A DNA stretch of 64,000 nt from Alviniconcha marisindica (lineage: Eukaryota > Mollusca > Gastropoda > Provannidae): positions 140,001-204,000 of the forward strand of contig JABMCL010003770.1 in NCBI GenBank assembly GCA_018857735.1, given 5' to 3'. Made by a program: the position numbers and the translations under genes. The notes below the pieces were generated by a model. It searched no databases, had not been told where the DNA came from, and saw nothing but the letters and a program-made list of their open reading frames with translations. Shown one piece after another: positions 63,975-64,000 of this stretch (position 1 is its first letter; every line of letters starts with the position of its first letter).

Positions 63975-64000
63975 GTGTGTGTACACGTGCTTGTGTGTCT

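Overview
The window is eukaryotic DNA with spliced genes (GT-AG introns), very abundant microsatellites, minisatellites and retroposon tails. The predicted proteins align best, from memory, with animal families. The low gene density, the (TC)n/(CA)n/(CTGT)n load and tRNA-derived SINE-like repeats suggest a lophotrochozoan, most probably a mollusc and perhaps a gastropod. The taxon is an inference. No search could be run.

Layout. Positions 1-18,520 are repeat-dominated and read as the long first intron of a minus-strand gene. Its first coding exon (18,522-18,670, minus) matches the N-terminal C2 domain of the EEIG1/FAM102 family. Positions 18,671-35,254 are mostly intergenic: a GC-rich upstream zone, retroposon tails, a 1.7 kb G-run minisatellite (29.2-30.9 kb), two weak exon candidates (31,258 and 32,804) and a long-inverted-repeat MITE. 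Positions 35,255-51,435 hold a complete 12-exon plus-strand gene for a lysosomal serine peptidase of family S28 (dipeptidyl peptidase 2, DPP7; 480 residues). From 54,501 to the window end lie the first nine coding exons of METTL13, the eEF1A methyltransferase, on the plus strand. Its C-terminal domain is outside the window.

The genes do not form a pathway: one is a C2-domain adaptor, one a lysosomal peptidase, one a translation-factor methyltransferase. The DPP7 promoter carries several E-box/M-box motifs of the kind used by MiT/TFE factors on lysosomal genes.

The most unusual pattern is shared by all three genes. Many of their intronic minisatellites are built from the adjacent exon edge, so each unit repeats the real splice site, often with some coding sequence. 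Five of the eleven DPP7 introns start with a tandem array of their own 5' splice site (units of 33, 43 and 44 bp, about 50 bp, and about 115-125 bp). The EEIG1 intron does the same with three copies. METTL13 shows the mirror case with a 40-bp acceptor array, plus arrays resembling the next exon's start and a degenerate exon copy with an in-frame stop. I call these exon-edge minisatellites. I do not know of a named class that fits them.
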